NCBI GenBank assembly: GCA_945907085.1
Contig: CAMDSS010000109.1
Coordinates: 1-6,542 of the forward strand
Length of the DNA: 6,542 bases
DNA from: Cyanobium sp. NIES-981
GTDB taxonomy: Bacteria; Cyanobacteriota; Cyanobacteriia; PCC-6307; Cyanobiaceae
Direction of reading: 5' to 3'
Shown here: piece by piece, positions 1-5,678 of the stretch
How positions within the stretch are numbered: position 1 is the stretch's first letter
Layout of the letters: every line of letters begins with the position of its first letter
Made by a program: the position numbers and the translations under genes
Notes under the pieces: model-generated
Databases searched by the model: none
The model's input: the letters and a program-made list of their open reading frames with translations, nothing else
Told to the model about the DNA's origin: nothing

Positions 1-73
1 ACACCGCACCGCGCTTGCCATCCACCACCGCCTTGGTGCGCTTGATTTGGCTCCATTTGCTATGGCCTGCCAT
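1..73 (-). CDS. yebC: YebC/PmpR family protein, N-terminal fragment (cut by window edge)
   Basis: Only the first 24 codons are inside the window; the gene runs off the left edge. The visible protein begins MAGHSKWSQIKRTKAVVDGK, which is the signature N-terminus of the YebC/PmpR (TACO1-like) family. Members have been described as transcriptional regulators, and some are reported to help ribosomes translate difficult proline-rich stretches; which role applies here cannot be read from the fragment. The ATG lies 5 bases beyond the truB stop codon on the same strand, so the two are probably co-transcribed. An AAGGG that overlaps the truB stop lies only 2 bases before the ATG, which is too close for an ideal ribosome binding site. 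The family call is secure because the N-terminus is so characteristic; the rest of the gene is unseen. Confidence 0.9.
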   Translation of the reverse strand, partial: MAGHSKWSQIKRTKAVVDGKRGAV

Positions 74-78
74 TGCCC

Positions 79-969
79 TTAACCGGCGGCGTCAAACACC
101 AGCTTGGGCTGCAGCAGGCCGCCCTCCAGGGCGCGGGCCATGCCGGCCAAGCTTCCATCCGGTGCCAGTACCGCCACCGGCTGATCCGCCGGGAGCGGGC
201 CTTCGAGGCCCGCATCGGCCTCGAAGGCCCGGCCGCAGCGCCAGCCGGCGACCTGCCCATCCAAGAGCTGGTGCTGGGGTAGGTGGGCCAGGGCCTCGAG
301 GGGGTTCAGCAGCGGTGTTGGCCCCTGCTCTTGCAGCTGCTCCAGGCTGACGGCCTGCTCCAGGCCAAAGCCCAGGGCCTCCGTGCGCCGCAGCTGGGCC
401 AGGGCTCCACCGCAGCCCAACAGTTCGCCCAGATCCCTGGCCAGGGATCGGATGTAGGTGCCAGCTGAACAGCGCACCTGGAGCTGGAGCTGGCCTGTGG
501 CTTGGTCCCAATGGTCGAGCACGAGCGCTTCGATCCGCACGGGCCTGGGGGGGAGGTCGAGCTGTTCGCCCTGGCGCACGCGGGCATAGGCCCGCTGGCC
601 ATCCACGTGCACGGCGGACACCTGGGGAGGCCGTTGCTGGATCAAGCCTCGAAAGTCCGCTAGGGCTGCCTCGATGGCCTGGTGCTCGAGCTGGGGTACC
701 GGGGCCTGGTTGAGGACGGTGCCCTCCAGGTCGTCGGTGCTGGTGCGCACCCCCAGCTGCACCACGCCGCAGTAGGCCTTGTCCCCTTCGAGGTAGGGCA
801 ACAGCCGGGTGGCGGGGCCCACTGCCATGGGCAGCACGCCGGTGACGGCTGGATCGAGGGTGCCGCCATGGCCCACCCGCTTCAGCCCGTAGGCCCGCCG
901 CACGGCCCCCACGCAGCTGTGGGAGGTGATGCCAGCTGGTTTGTCGATCACAAGAAAGCCGCAGAGCAT
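79..969 (-). CDS. truB: tRNA pseudouridine(55) synthase TruB
   Basis: TruB converts U55 in the T-psi-C loop of elongator tRNAs to pseudouridine in the cytoplasm and also acts as a tRNA folding chaperone. The 296-residue product is of normal length. The N-terminus has the family block GFLVIDKPAGITSHSCV (residues 4-20). The catalytic loop GHGGTLDPAVTGVLP (33-47) contains the catalytic Asp39. The substrate-site tyrosine follows in GDKAY (Tyr66), then RTSTDDLEG, the RPPQVSAVHVDG block and CSAGTYIRSLARDLGE. The last ~60 residues would be the C-terminal PUA-like extension. The ATG at 969 is the only usual start between the upstream in-frame stop (about 1027) and the conserved block; no Shine-Dalgarno is visible, and the ATG is preceded by C-rich bases. 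yebC follows in the same direction, and a methyltransferase gene diverges upstream. Confidence 0.96.
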   Translation of the reverse strand: MLCGFLVIDKPAGITSHSCVGAVRRAYGLKRVGHGGTLDPAVTGVLPMAVGPATRLLPYLEGDKAYCGVVQLGVRTSTDDLEGTVLNQAPVPQLEHQAIEAALADFRGLIQQRPPQVSAVHVDGQRAYARVRQGEQLDLPPRPVRIEALVLDHWDQATGQLQLQVRCSAGTYIRSLARDLGELLGCGGALAQLRRTEALGFGLEQAVSLEQLQEQGPTPLLNPLEALAHLPQHQLLDGQVAGWRCGRAFEADAGLEGPLPADQPVAVLAPDGSLAGMARALEGGLLQPKLVFDAAG

Positions 970-1079
970 GGGGTGGGGCTTGCTGGCCGCCGGTGGCGGG
1001 TTGAGTGTGGGAGGGTGTTCCCATGGTCACCCTTCAAGGTGCTGCCCTTTAGGTTTCCCTGGATTGATTGGGATTTGGC

Positions 1080-1844
1080 GTGGCAGTACCCGTTGGCGTG
1101 GCAGGACCAGCCTTGGATGTGGAGCACTTCCTCGCCGACGGCTTTGATCTGCGCCAGCAGTTGGCCCAGTTTTTGGGACTCTCTGCTGGGCAGCTGGAGC
1201 AGAAGCTTCCCCAAAGTACCGAGGATCTGGCCGCCCTCCATCCCGGCGCCTTTGACCCCGATCAAGCGGGCAGCTTTTACGAGGAAACCGTCGGCACGGG
1301 CCATTTGCTGGAGCTGGCAGCCTGGCATTTGGGCAGCGCCGACTACATCGCCGACACCCTGCGGTTGCAGGCGAGCTTCGCCCGGGGCCAGGTGCTCGAT
1401 TTTGGCGGGGGCATCGGCAGCCATGCCCTGGCGGCGGCGGCCCTGCCCCAGGTGGAGCGGGTGTGGTTTGTGGATCTCAATCCCCACAACCGGGCCTTTG
1501 TGGCGGCCCGGGCCCAAAGCCTCGGCCTCGAGGCCAAGGTGAGCTGCCTGCGCGATCTCTCGGATCCAGCGCTGCCTGCCCAGTTCGACACGGTTGTCTG
1601 CCTGGATGTGCTGGAGCACCTGGCCGATCCAGCGGCCCAGCTCAAGACCTTTGCCGAGCGGATGACTCCCTCGGCCACGGCCCTGCTGAATTGGTATTTC
1701 TTCAAGGGCTATGCCGGGGAATATCCCTTCCATTTCGATGATCCGGCGTTGGTGGAGACCTTCTTTCGGACCCTCCAAAGCCGATTCTTGGAGGTGTTTC
1801 ACCCCTTGCTGATCACCACCCGGGCCTACCGGCTGATGGCCTAG
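1080..1844 (+). CDS. class I SAM-dependent methyltransferase, substrate unknown
   Basis: The predicted 254-residue protein has a Rossmann-type SAM-binding core. With a start at 1080, motif I is VLDFGGGIG (about residues 105-113). The acidic end of strand beta-2 is in FVDLNPHN (Asp132), and a motif like those of Methyltransf_11/UbiG-type enzymes follows in DTVVCLDVLEHLADP (Asp176, Glu179, His180). The first ~100 residues are probably largely helical and unlike any family I recognise. The substrate could be a small molecule, a quinone or lipid precursor, or a protein; nothing here decides. The start is uncertain: no ATG precedes the conserved region. Candidates are TTG 1068 (just after an in-frame TGA), GTG 1080 (GGGA 6 bases upstream), GTG 1098 and TTG 1113. 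It is divergent from truB and convergent with rpmA, so it is a single-gene unit. Base composition resembles its neighbours. Confidence 0.85.
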   Translation: MAVPVGVAGPALDVEHFLADGFDLRQQLAQFLGLSAGQLEQKLPQSTEDLAALHPGAFDPDQAGSFYEETVGTGHLLELAAWHLGSADYIADTLRLQASFARGQVLDFGGGIGSHALAAAALPQVERVWFVDLNPHNRAFVAARAQSLGLEAKVSCLRDLSDPALPAQFDTVVCLDVLEHLADPAAQLKTFAERMTPSATALLNWYFFKGYAGEYPFHFDDPALVETFFRTLQSRFLEVFHPLLITTRAYRLMA

Positions 1845-1849
1845 CGGGC

Positions 1850-1882
1850 ACAAAAAAGCCGGTACCCATGGGGCACCGGCTT
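1850..1882 (-). terminator. Rho-independent terminator of rplU-rpmA
   Basis: Read on the minus strand, an 8-bp stem AAGCCGGT/ACCGGCTT continues past one mismatch into three more G-C pairs around an ATG loop, and is followed directly by six T residues (A1852-1857 on the plus strand). This is a classic intrinsic terminator about 20 bases past the rpmA stop codon. On the plus strand the stem is followed by only TTCTGG, so it would be a weak terminator for the convergent methyltransferase gene, which ends just before it. Confidence 0.88.
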
Positions 1883-1902
1883 CTGGTCGAAGAGCCTTGG
1901 AC

Positions 1903-2166
1903 TCAGCCGACGGCGATGTTGATGCGCTTGCGGCTGCGCAGGCCGCGCTTGATGGTGTCGAAGCTCACCACTCCATCGGTAAGGGCGAAAAGGGTGTCGT
2001 CGGAACCACGGCCCACGTTCACGCCGGGGAGCACGGAGGTGCCGCGCTGACGGATCAGGATGGAGCCAGCACTGACGGCTTCACCGCCGTAGCGCTTGAC
2101 ACCCAGGCGCTTGGAGTTGGAGTCGCGGCCGTTACGGGTGGAGCCTGTGCCTTTCTTGTGGGCCAT
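1903..2166 (-). CDS. rpmA: 50S ribosomal protein L27
   Basis: L27 is a large-subunit protein whose flexible N-terminus reaches into the peptidyl transferase centre and helps position tRNA. The 87-residue product begins MAHKKGTGSTRNGRDSNSKR, the conserved N-terminus of bacterial L27. The central GGEAVSAGSILIRQRGT (28-44) and PGVNVGRGSDDTLFAL (47-62) are also typical. There is no cleavable N-terminal extension of the Firmicutes kind. It lies 48 bases downstream of rplU on the same strand, the usual L21-L27 pairing, and ends before an intrinsic terminator. The ATG is immediately preceded by six C residues rather than a Shine-Dalgarno sequence. Length and N-terminus fix the start. Confidence 0.98.
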   Translation of the reverse strand: MAHKKGTGSTRNGRDSNSKRLGVKRYGGEAVSAGSILIRQRGTSVLPGVNVGRGSDDTLFALTDGVVSFDTIKRGLRSRKRINIAVG

Positions 2167-2214
2167 GGGGGGAAATAATCAGAGAACGGGGGTCTTGGTT
2201 TGGGAAGGGGCCTA

Positions 2215-2649
2215 TCAGGCCAGGCTCTTGCCGCCTACGGAAATCGACTCCACCATGACGCGGGTCAATTCCTGGCGATGTCCGTTCTTACGACGGGTTT
2301 TCTTCTTGGGACGCATTTTATAGACAATCAACTTCGGGCCCCGGCGATGGGCCATCACCTTCAGCACCACGGTCGCACCCTTGACGAAGGGAAGGCCCAG
2401 GGTGGCTTCCTTGCCGTCATTGACCAGGAGCACGTTCTCCAAGGTCACGGTGCTGTCGACTTCCGCGGAGAGGCGGTCCAGGTCGTAGTAGCGGTTGGGC
2501 TGAACCCAGAACTGCTGGCCGGAGGCCTCGACAATGGCGTAGGGACCCTTTTCTGCAGTGGCGGCCTGGCTCGTTGCAGCAGTGGTAGCTGCTTTAGGGG
2601 TATCCGCTTTGGTTGTATCGGATTTCGCAGTATCGGTGGCTTTGCTCAT
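2215..2649 (-). CDS. rplU: 50S ribosomal protein L21
   Basis: L21 binds 23S rRNA in the large subunit. The 144-residue product is longer than the ~103 residues usual in other bacteria. The L21 core begins near residue 36 (PYAIVEASGQQFWVQPNRYYDLDRL) and includes VTLENVLLV, the basic RRGPKLIVYKMRPKKKTRRKNGHRQ stretch (about 102-126) that contacts rRNA, and a family-typical end. Residues 1-35 are a low-complexity tail rich in Thr, Ala, Lys and Asp, probably disordered; similar extensions occur in cyanobacterial L21 as I recall them. The start at 2649 is the only ATG before the core, although a start inside the tail cannot be excluded. rplU is first in the rplU-rpmA unit, divergent from kaiA, and has a strong hairpin 15 bases upstream of its ATG. 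Confidence 0.96.
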   Translation of the reverse strand: MSKATDTAKSDTTKADTPKAATTAATSQAATAEKGPYAIVEASGQQFWVQPNRYYDLDRLSAEVDSTVTLENVLLVNDGKEATLGLPFVKGATVVLKVMAHRRGPKLIVYKMRPKKKTRRKNGHRQELTRVMVESISVGGKSLA

Positions 2650-2664
2650 GGCGACAGGGGCATG

Positions 2665-2705
2665 GTCAGGCTGACGGGGGCTATCCCCGCGTCATTCGGC
2701 CTGAC
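2665..2705 (-). promoter_or_regulatory. bulged stem-loop in the rplU leader
   Basis: On the minus strand an outer 7-bp helix (GTCAGGC pairing with GCCTGAC) encloses an asymmetric internal loop (CGAAT opposite A). Inside it are a 4-bp helix (GACG/CGTC), a single bulged C, a 4-bp GGGG/CCCC helix and an ATAG tetraloop. The structure ends 15 bases before the rplU ATG, so it would sit in the 5' leader if transcription starts upstream. Ribosomal protein leaders that bind their own product are well known in other bacteria; that this is one is inference. The same hairpin would also form in any plus-strand transcript that starts to its left. The pairing is certain; the function is not. Confidence 0.55.
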
Positions 2706-2711
2706 GCATGC

Positions 2712-2743
2712 AAGTTGGAAAACAAACAACAATCCTCCAACTT
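2712..2743. repeat. 8-bp inverted repeat between rplU and kaiA
   Basis: A perfect inverted repeat, AAGTTGGA (2712-2719) and TCCAACTT (2736-2743), flanks a 16-base A/C-rich spacer. It lies about 63 bases upstream of the kaiA ATG in the divergent intergenic region, which is the right place for an operator or a leader hairpin. There is no T-tract after it on either strand, so it does not look like a terminator. I found no convincing -35/-10 pair around it for either gene. Confidence 0.5.
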
Positions 2744-2806
2744 CAGGCTTCCTTTCGTCAATATGGACGCCAACCGTTGCCGGCCGTTCCGCGCTACAAG
2801 CCCTCC

Positions 2807-3640
2807 ATGGCTGAGCCATCCCTCACGATTGCTTCCCTGATCCGGGATCCCTCGATTGGGCAGGTCTGCTCCCGCTGGTTGAAGGGTGGACGCTGCCACA
2901 TGGTGTGGGTTGATCCCTCCTCCAACCCCGTCGCGGAACTGGAGCGGCGCCGGGAGGAGTTCGATGCCCTGTTGCTTGAGCAGGGGGCCGTGGGCCCCAG
3001 CGTGTACCAATCCTTGAGCGACCTGGGCTTGGTGTTGCCGGCCGTGGTGATTGGCGCCGGCACAGGGGAGGTGGAATTCCATGACGCCGAGGTGCATCTG
3101 CCCACCAATCAGCTGGAACAGTTGAGTTACAGCCTGGATGCGGCGGTCTCCCGTTTCCTGCGCCGTGGGGGCGTCGGTGCCGGCGACGTCAGCGCTGACC
3201 AGCTGGCGCCCGGGGGCGAAACCCCGGATCGCTGGAAGCTGGCCAACCGGTTGCAGGGTCGGCTTGGTTTGCTTGGGGTCTTCTACAAGCGCGATTCCTC
3301 CCGCTTCCTGCGCAACCTGAGCGCGGCGGACCGGGACGCGTTGCTGCAGTCCCTTGAGCGCACCTATCGCGATCTGCTGCTCAGCTATTTCCGAGATCCA
3401 TCAGCGGCCAACCAGGCCCTTGAGAGTTTTGTGAATACAGCGTTCTTCAGTGATTTACCGATCACCAAAGCTGTAGAGATTCACATGAATTCGATTGATG
3501 GGTTCGCCAAGCAGCTCAAGCTGGAGGGAAATCAGAACGACTTCCTGCAGGACTACCGGCTTGCCCTCCTTGATGTAATGGCCCACCTCTGTGAGATGTA
3601 CCGCCGTTCGGTGCCGCCGGATGGATCGGCAGCTTCCTAA
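2807..3640 (+). CDS. kaiA: circadian clock protein KaiA, full length
   Basis: KaiA dimers bind the C-terminal tail of KaiC and stimulate its autophosphorylation, driving the rising phase of the oscillator. The 277-residue product is close to the 284 of Synechococcus elongatus. Residues 1-118 form the degenerate pseudo-receiver domain (PAVVIG, then VHLPTNQLEQLSYSLDAAVSRFLR). A linker follows to about 144, then the four-helix dimerisation and KaiC-binding domain. That domain carries RLQGRLGLLGVFYKRD (148-163), FVNTAFFSDLPITKAVEIHM (208-227) and DYRLALLDVMAHLCEMYRRS (249-268). The C-terminal domain is the more conserved part and the N-terminal one diverges, as is usual. I chose ATG 2807 because it matches the family's N-terminus; an in-frame ATG at 2708 would add 33 unrelated residues across the inverted repeat. 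No Shine-Dalgarno is visible. kaiB follows after 46 bases. Confidence 0.96.
   Translation: MAEPSLTIASLIRDPSIGQVCSRWLKGGRCHMVWVDPSSNPVAELERRREEFDALLLEQGAVGPSVYQSLSDLGLVLPAVVIGAGTGEVEFHDAEVHLPTNQLEQLSYSLDAAVSRFLRRGGVGAGDVSADQLAPGGETPDRWKLANRLQGRLGLLGVFYKRDSSRFLRNLSAADRDALLQSLERTYRDLLLSYFRDPSAANQALESFVNTAFFSDLPITKAVEIHMNSIDGFAKQLKLEGNQNDFLQDYRLALLDVMAHLCEMYRRSVPPDGSAAS
3421..3480 (+). other. low-GC patch inside the 3' part of kaiA
   Basis: By hand count this 60-base stretch is about 40% GC (24 of 60), well below the roughly 60% of the window, and the next 60 bases are about 48%. It encodes part of the most conserved KaiA helix region, rich in Phe, Asn, Lys and Ile, which may account for it. It also lies about 200 bases upstream of kaiB, where an internal kaiBC promoter could sit. 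I found only weak matches to -35/-10 elements, so no promoter is called. Confidence 0.35.
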
Positions 3641-3686
3641 TCCGCGCCTACCCCATCCCATTGGCCGACTCCGCCGACTCGCTTCC

Positions 3687-4028
3687 ATGACTCCCCGTAA
3701 GACATACATCCTCAAGCTCTACGTGGCGGGCAACACGCCCAACTCGATGCGGGCCCTCAAGACCCTGCGCAACATCCTCGAAACCGAGTTTCTGGGTGTC
3801 TATGCGTTGAAGGTGATTGACGTGCTCAAAAACCCCCAGCTCGCCGAGGAGGACAAGATCCTGGCCACCCCCACCCTCGCCAAAATCTTGCCACCACCGG
3901 TGCGCCGGATCATTGGTGATCTTTCGGACCGGGAACGGGTGCTGATCGGCTTGGACCTGCTCTACGACGAGCTGACCGAGGAAGACCTGGCTGATGGGCA
4001 AGACCTGCTTGATGGGGAAGCCCTGTAG
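3687..4028 (+). CDS. kaiB: circadian clock protein KaiB
   Basis: KaiB binds the CI ring of phosphorylated KaiC after switching to a thioredoxin-like fold, and then captures KaiA and SasA-type partners, starting the dephosphorylation phase. The 113-residue protein begins MTPRKTYILKLYVAGNTPNS and is nearly identical to the S. elongatus protein over the first ~95 residues. That includes KVIDVLKNPQLAEEDKILATPTLAKILPPPVRRIIGDLSDRE. Gly88 and Asp90, where substitutions are known to affect fold switching, are present. The prolines at 63 and 70-72 are in their usual place. Compared with the 102-residue S. elongatus protein, the acidic C-terminal tail (from about 95) is somewhat longer. The start at 3687 is fixed by homology; the longer reading frame from 3591 overlaps kaiA and is not family-like. 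It sits between kaiA (46-base gap) and kaiC (88-base gap). Confidence 0.98.
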   Translation: MTPRKTYILKLYVAGNTPNSMRALKTLRNILETEFLGVYALKVIDVLKNPQLAEEDKILATPTLAKILPPPVRRIIGDLSDRERVLIGLDLLYDELTEEDLADGQDLLDGEAL

Positions 4029-4116
4029 GCCTGCGGTCCCCAGGTCTTCATTTCCACGCGTCGCGATGGCGACCCCCACCTTCACTCCCTACCTTCTCCC
4101 TACGTCTGTTCGCCCC

Positions 4117-5652
4117 ATGCAGGATTCAAGCTCCACCGGTTCTCCCTTGATGCAGGTGCAGAAGCTCCCAACCGGAATTGAGGGCTTCGATGACGTCTGT
4201 CATGGCGGGTTGCCCATTGGCCGCTCAACCCTGATTAGCGGCACCTCGGGCACGGGCAAGACGGTGTTCTCGCTGAACTTCCTGTACAACGGCATTCGCG
4301 AGTACAACGAGCCGGGCATCTTTGTCACCTTTGAGGAGTCACCCCTCGACATCCTGCGCAACGCCGCCAGCTTTGGCTGGAACCTCCAGGAGTTGGTGGA
4401 GCAGGACAAGCTCTTCATCCTCGATGCCTCTCCGGATCCGGAAGGTCAGGACGTGGCCGGAAGTTTTGATCTGTCGGGCTTGATCGAGCGCATCAACTAC
4501 GCGATCAACAAGTTCAAGGCCAAGCGGGTGGCGATTGATTCGATCACCGCGGTGTTCCAGCAGTACGACGCGGTCTCGGTGGTGCGTCGCGAGATCTTCC
4601 GGCTGATTGCCCGCCTGAAGGAAGTGGGGGTTACCACGGTGATGACCACCGAGCGCATTGATGAATACGGCCCGATTGCCCGCTACGGCGTTGAGGAGTT
4701 TGTCTCCGACAACGTGGTGATCCTGCGCAACGTGCTGGAGGGTGAGCGGCGGCGCCGCACCGCTGAAATCCTCAAGCTGCGCGGCACCACCCACATGAAG
4801 GGGGAGTTCCCCTTCACCATGGGCAGCGATGGCATCAGCGTCTTCCCACTGGGGGCCATGCGCTTGACCCAGCGCTCCTCCAACGTGCGCATCTCCTCCG
4901 GCGTGCCCAGGCTCGACGAGATGTGTGGCGGTGGGTTCTTTAAGGATTCGATCATCCTGGCCACCGGGGCCACCGGCACGGGCAAAACCCTGCTCGTCTC
5001 CAAGTTTGTGGAAGACGCCTGCCGCAGCAACGAACGGGCGATTCTGTTTGCCTACGAGGAATCCCGCGCCCAGCTGCTGCGCAATGCCACCAGCTGGGGC
5101 ATGGATTTCGAACAAATGGAGCAGGACGGCCTGCTCAAGATCATCTGCGCCTACCCCGAGTCCACGGGCCTGGAGGATCACCTCCAGATCATTAAGACGG
5201 AGATCAGCCAATTCAAGCCATCGCGGATGGCGATCGACTCGCTCTCAGCCCTGGCCCGGGGGGTGAGTCACAACGCCTTCCGCCAGTTTGTGATTGGGGT
5301 CACCGGCTACGCCAAGCAAGAGGAGATCGCCGGCTTCTTCACGAACACCTCGGAGGAGTTCATGGGGAGCCACTCGATCACCGACTCCCACATCTCCACC
5401 ATCACCGACACGATCCTGCTCCTGCAATACGTGGAGATCCGGGGTGAGATGGCCCGGGCCCTGAACGTGTTCAAGATGCGGGGCTCTTGGCACGACAAGG
5501 GCATTCGGGAGTTTGTGATCACCAGCAATGGTCCGGAGATCAAGGATTCGTTCTCAAATTTCGAGCGCATCATCTCCGGCGTTCCCCATCGCATCACCAC
5601 CGACGAGCGCAGCGAGCTCTCGCGCATCGTGCGCGGTGTGGCCGACGACTAG
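4117..5652 (+). CDS. kaiC: circadian clock ATPase/autokinase KaiC
   Basis: KaiC is a hexameric double-RecA-domain ATPase whose cycle of autophosphorylation and dephosphorylation is the core of the clock. From ATG 4117 the protein has 511 residues and appears to align with the 519-residue S. elongatus protein with no internal indel, at an offset of four. CI has Walker A GTSGTGKT (42-49) and the catalytic glutamates in FVTFEES (73-74). CII has Walker A GATGTGKT (284-291) and the glutamates in FAYEESR (314-315). The phosphosites are Ser427 and Thr428 in TDSHISTITDT, with Thr422 matching Thr426 of S. elongatus. The A-loop region GPEIKDSFSNFERIISGVP and the tail ending RIVRGVADD follow; the tail is about four residues shorter than in S. 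elongatus. The start at 4117 fits the family best; in-frame ATG 4066 would give 528 residues. No Shine-Dalgarno is visible. It is convergent with an NblS-type kinase. Confidence 0.98.
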   Translation: MQDSSSTGSPLMQVQKLPTGIEGFDDVCHGGLPIGRSTLISGTSGTGKTVFSLNFLYNGIREYNEPGIFVTFEESPLDILRNAASFGWNLQELVEQDKLFILDASPDPEGQDVAGSFDLSGLIERINYAINKFKAKRVAIDSITAVFQQYDAVSVVRREIFRLIARLKEVGVTTVMTTERIDEYGPIARYGVEEFVSDNVVILRNVLEGERRRRTAEILKLRGTTHMKGEFPFTMGSDGISVFPLGAMRLTQRSSNVRISSGVPRLDEMCGGGFFKDSIILATGATGTGKTLLVSKFVEDACRSNERAILFAYEESRAQLLRNATSWGMDFEQMEQDGLLKIICAYPESTGLEDHLQIIKTEISQFKPSRMAIDSLSALARGVSHNAFRQFVIGVTGYAKQEEIAGFFTNTSEEFMGSHSITDSHISTITDTILLLQYVEIRGEMARALNVFKMRGSWHDKGIREFVITSNGPEIKDSFSNFERIISGVPHRITTDERSELSRIVRGVADD

Positions 5653-5653
5653 G

Positions 5654-5678
5654 CGTTAAGCCTGGTCAGGCTTCAACG
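5654..5678. terminator. stem-loop between convergent kaiC and nblS
   Basis: AAGCCTG and CAGGCTT form a perfect inverted repeat (5658-5664 and 5667-5673). It extends by CGTT/AACG past one bulged C, giving a stem of about ten pairs with a GGTC loop. It starts 2 bases after the kaiC stop and covers the stop codon of the kinase gene. There is no T-tract on either strand, so it is not a classic intrinsic terminator; it may serve both convergent genes as a transcript end or RNA-stabilising hairpin. The structure is certain; the role is inferred. Confidence 0.5.

Noticed and set aside
92..1030. Long minus-strand reading frame of 312 codons over truB
   Set aside because: It is in another frame of truB and its translation is an Arg/Pro/Gly-rich string typical of GC-rich shadow frames, while the truB frame has all family motifs.
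970..1079. Promoters in the divergent truB/methyltransferase gap
   Set aside because: I looked for -35/-10 pairs on both strands and found only poor matches, so none is reported although promoters must exist nearby.
682..1542. Plus-strand reading frame of 286 codons across the truB-methyltransferase junction
   Set aside because: It runs antisense to truB and then out of frame through the methyltransferase, with no recognisable motif in its translation.
948..1853. Minus-strand reading frame of 301 codons opposite the methyltransferase
   Set aside because: It is antisense to a frame with clear SAM-binding motifs, overlaps the truB start, and shows no domain of its own.
2708..2806. Upstream in-frame start for kaiA at 2708
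   Set aside because: The 33 extra residues match nothing in KaiA and would be encoded over the inverted repeat; the family N-terminus fits ATG 2807.
2200..2814. Plus-strand reading frame of 204 codons opposite rplU and into the kaiA leader
   Set aside because: It is antisense to a conserved ribosomal protein gene and overlaps the kaiA start; its translation is not protein-like.
3591..3686. Upstream in-frame start for kaiB inside kaiA
   Set aside because: KaiB proteins start with M-S/T-P-R-K-T-Y, which is at 3687; the extra 32 residues are Arg-rich and unlike the family.
4339..5211. Minus-strand reading frame of 290 codons opposite kaiC
   Set aside because: It mirrors the third-position GC bias of kaiC and has no family motif.
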